A stretch of 13,777 bases of DNA from JBOGED01 sp050743625 (GTDB lineage Bacteria > Actinomycetota > Nitriliruptoria > Euzebyales > Egibacteraceae): NCBI GenBank assembly GCA_050743625.1, contig JBOGED010000633.1:1-13777 (forward strand), in the 5' to 3' direction. Numbering within the stretch: position 1 is the first letter of the stretch; every line of letters begins with the position of its first letter. The notes beneath the pieces were generated by a model. That model was not told the DNA's origin. It worked only from the letters and a program-made list of their open reading frames with translations, and made no database searches. Positions 13,625 through 13,777 of this stretch are shown piece by piece. Position numbers and translations under genes: made by a program.

Positions 13625-13777
13625 ATGCTCCTGGTCCTCGCTCACGCGTTCCACGATGTGGACGCCTTCGCCGTCCCGGCTCCACTGGCGGCTCTCTGCG
13701 CCGCCGCGGTCCTGATGGCGCTCGCTGGCGCCGCTCGCCGGTGGTGGATCCAGCCTCCGCTCACCACGGCCCTGACC
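13625..13777 (+). CDS. N-terminal part of a membrane protein (3' truncated)
   Basis: The ATG opens a frame of 51 residues that runs off the window. It begins with MLLVLAHAFHDVDAFAV and has one hydrophobic helix (LAALCAAAVLMALAGAA) followed by basic and Trp residues (RRWW). This suggests a membrane protein start. It is loosely like the N-terminus of an uncharacterised actinobacterial membrane family, but that is a weak resemblance. No ribosome site is visible; with TAGATA at 13612-13617 the mRNA could be leaderless. It diverges from the CHRD gene and may be co-regulated with it. Confidence 0.5.
   Translation, partial: MLLVLAHAFHDVDAFAVPAPLAALCAAAVLMALAGAARRWWIQPPLTTALT

Noticed and set aside
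1..13777. CRISPR array, tRNA/rRNA genes, transposase or integrase
   Set aside because: No regular spaced repeats, cloverleaf-like segment or recombinase motif was seen on either strand.

Overview
The window is GC-rich DNA in which almost every gene ends against or overlaps its neighbour. ANTAR-domain regulators, an RsbW-type ATP-binding protein, an actinobacterial-style CHRD surface protein and possible leaderless promoters all point to an actinomycete (Actinomycetota). The genus cannot be read from the sequence.

Layout. (1) Positions 1-2853 hold a signalling group. It contains the C-terminal tail of a CheB/CheR-PAS type sensor (+), a PAS-GAF-ANTAR protein (-), an RsbW-like ATP-binding protein (+) and a second GAF-ANTAR protein (-). 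ANTAR domains usually bind RNA and act by antitermination, and RsbW-like proteins usually control sigma factors, so this looks like a stress or light/redox sensing group. (2) Positions 2854-3233 are a gene-poor regulatory stretch with a strong hairpin and a perfect 36-bp palindrome just before a GT-C type membrane protein. (3) Positions 3234-7257 (+) carry that GT-C protein, a shortened SDR dehydrogenase translationally coupled to S-methyl-5'-thioadenosine phosphorylase, and a family 2 glycosyltransferase. (4) Positions 7249-12749 (-) carry a tightly packed five-gene set: methyltransferase, dTDP-rhamnose-4-epimerase-like NAD epimerase, polyprenyl-phosphate-type GT2, YfhO-like membrane protein and a DUF2064/TIGR04282 transferase. 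Three of the four junctions are 4-bp start/stop overlaps. (5) Positions 12801-13777 carry a secreted CHRD protein (-) and the start of a membrane protein (+), separated by a mirror-image divergent promoter.

The minus-strand set together with the two plus-strand glycosyltransferases suggests a lipid-linked sugar or cell-surface glycan pathway. The GT2 would load a sugar on a polyprenyl carrier, YfhO-like and GT-C proteins would transfer it outside the membrane, and the epimerase and methyltransferase would tailor it. This is inferred from families and context.

The most unusual signals are two structured palindromic DNA elements read in frame inside the yfhO-like gene, the 36-bp zero-spacer palindrome, the mirrored divergent promoter, an SDR that lacks its central segment, and an RsbW-like protein whose tail is antisense to an ANTAR domain.
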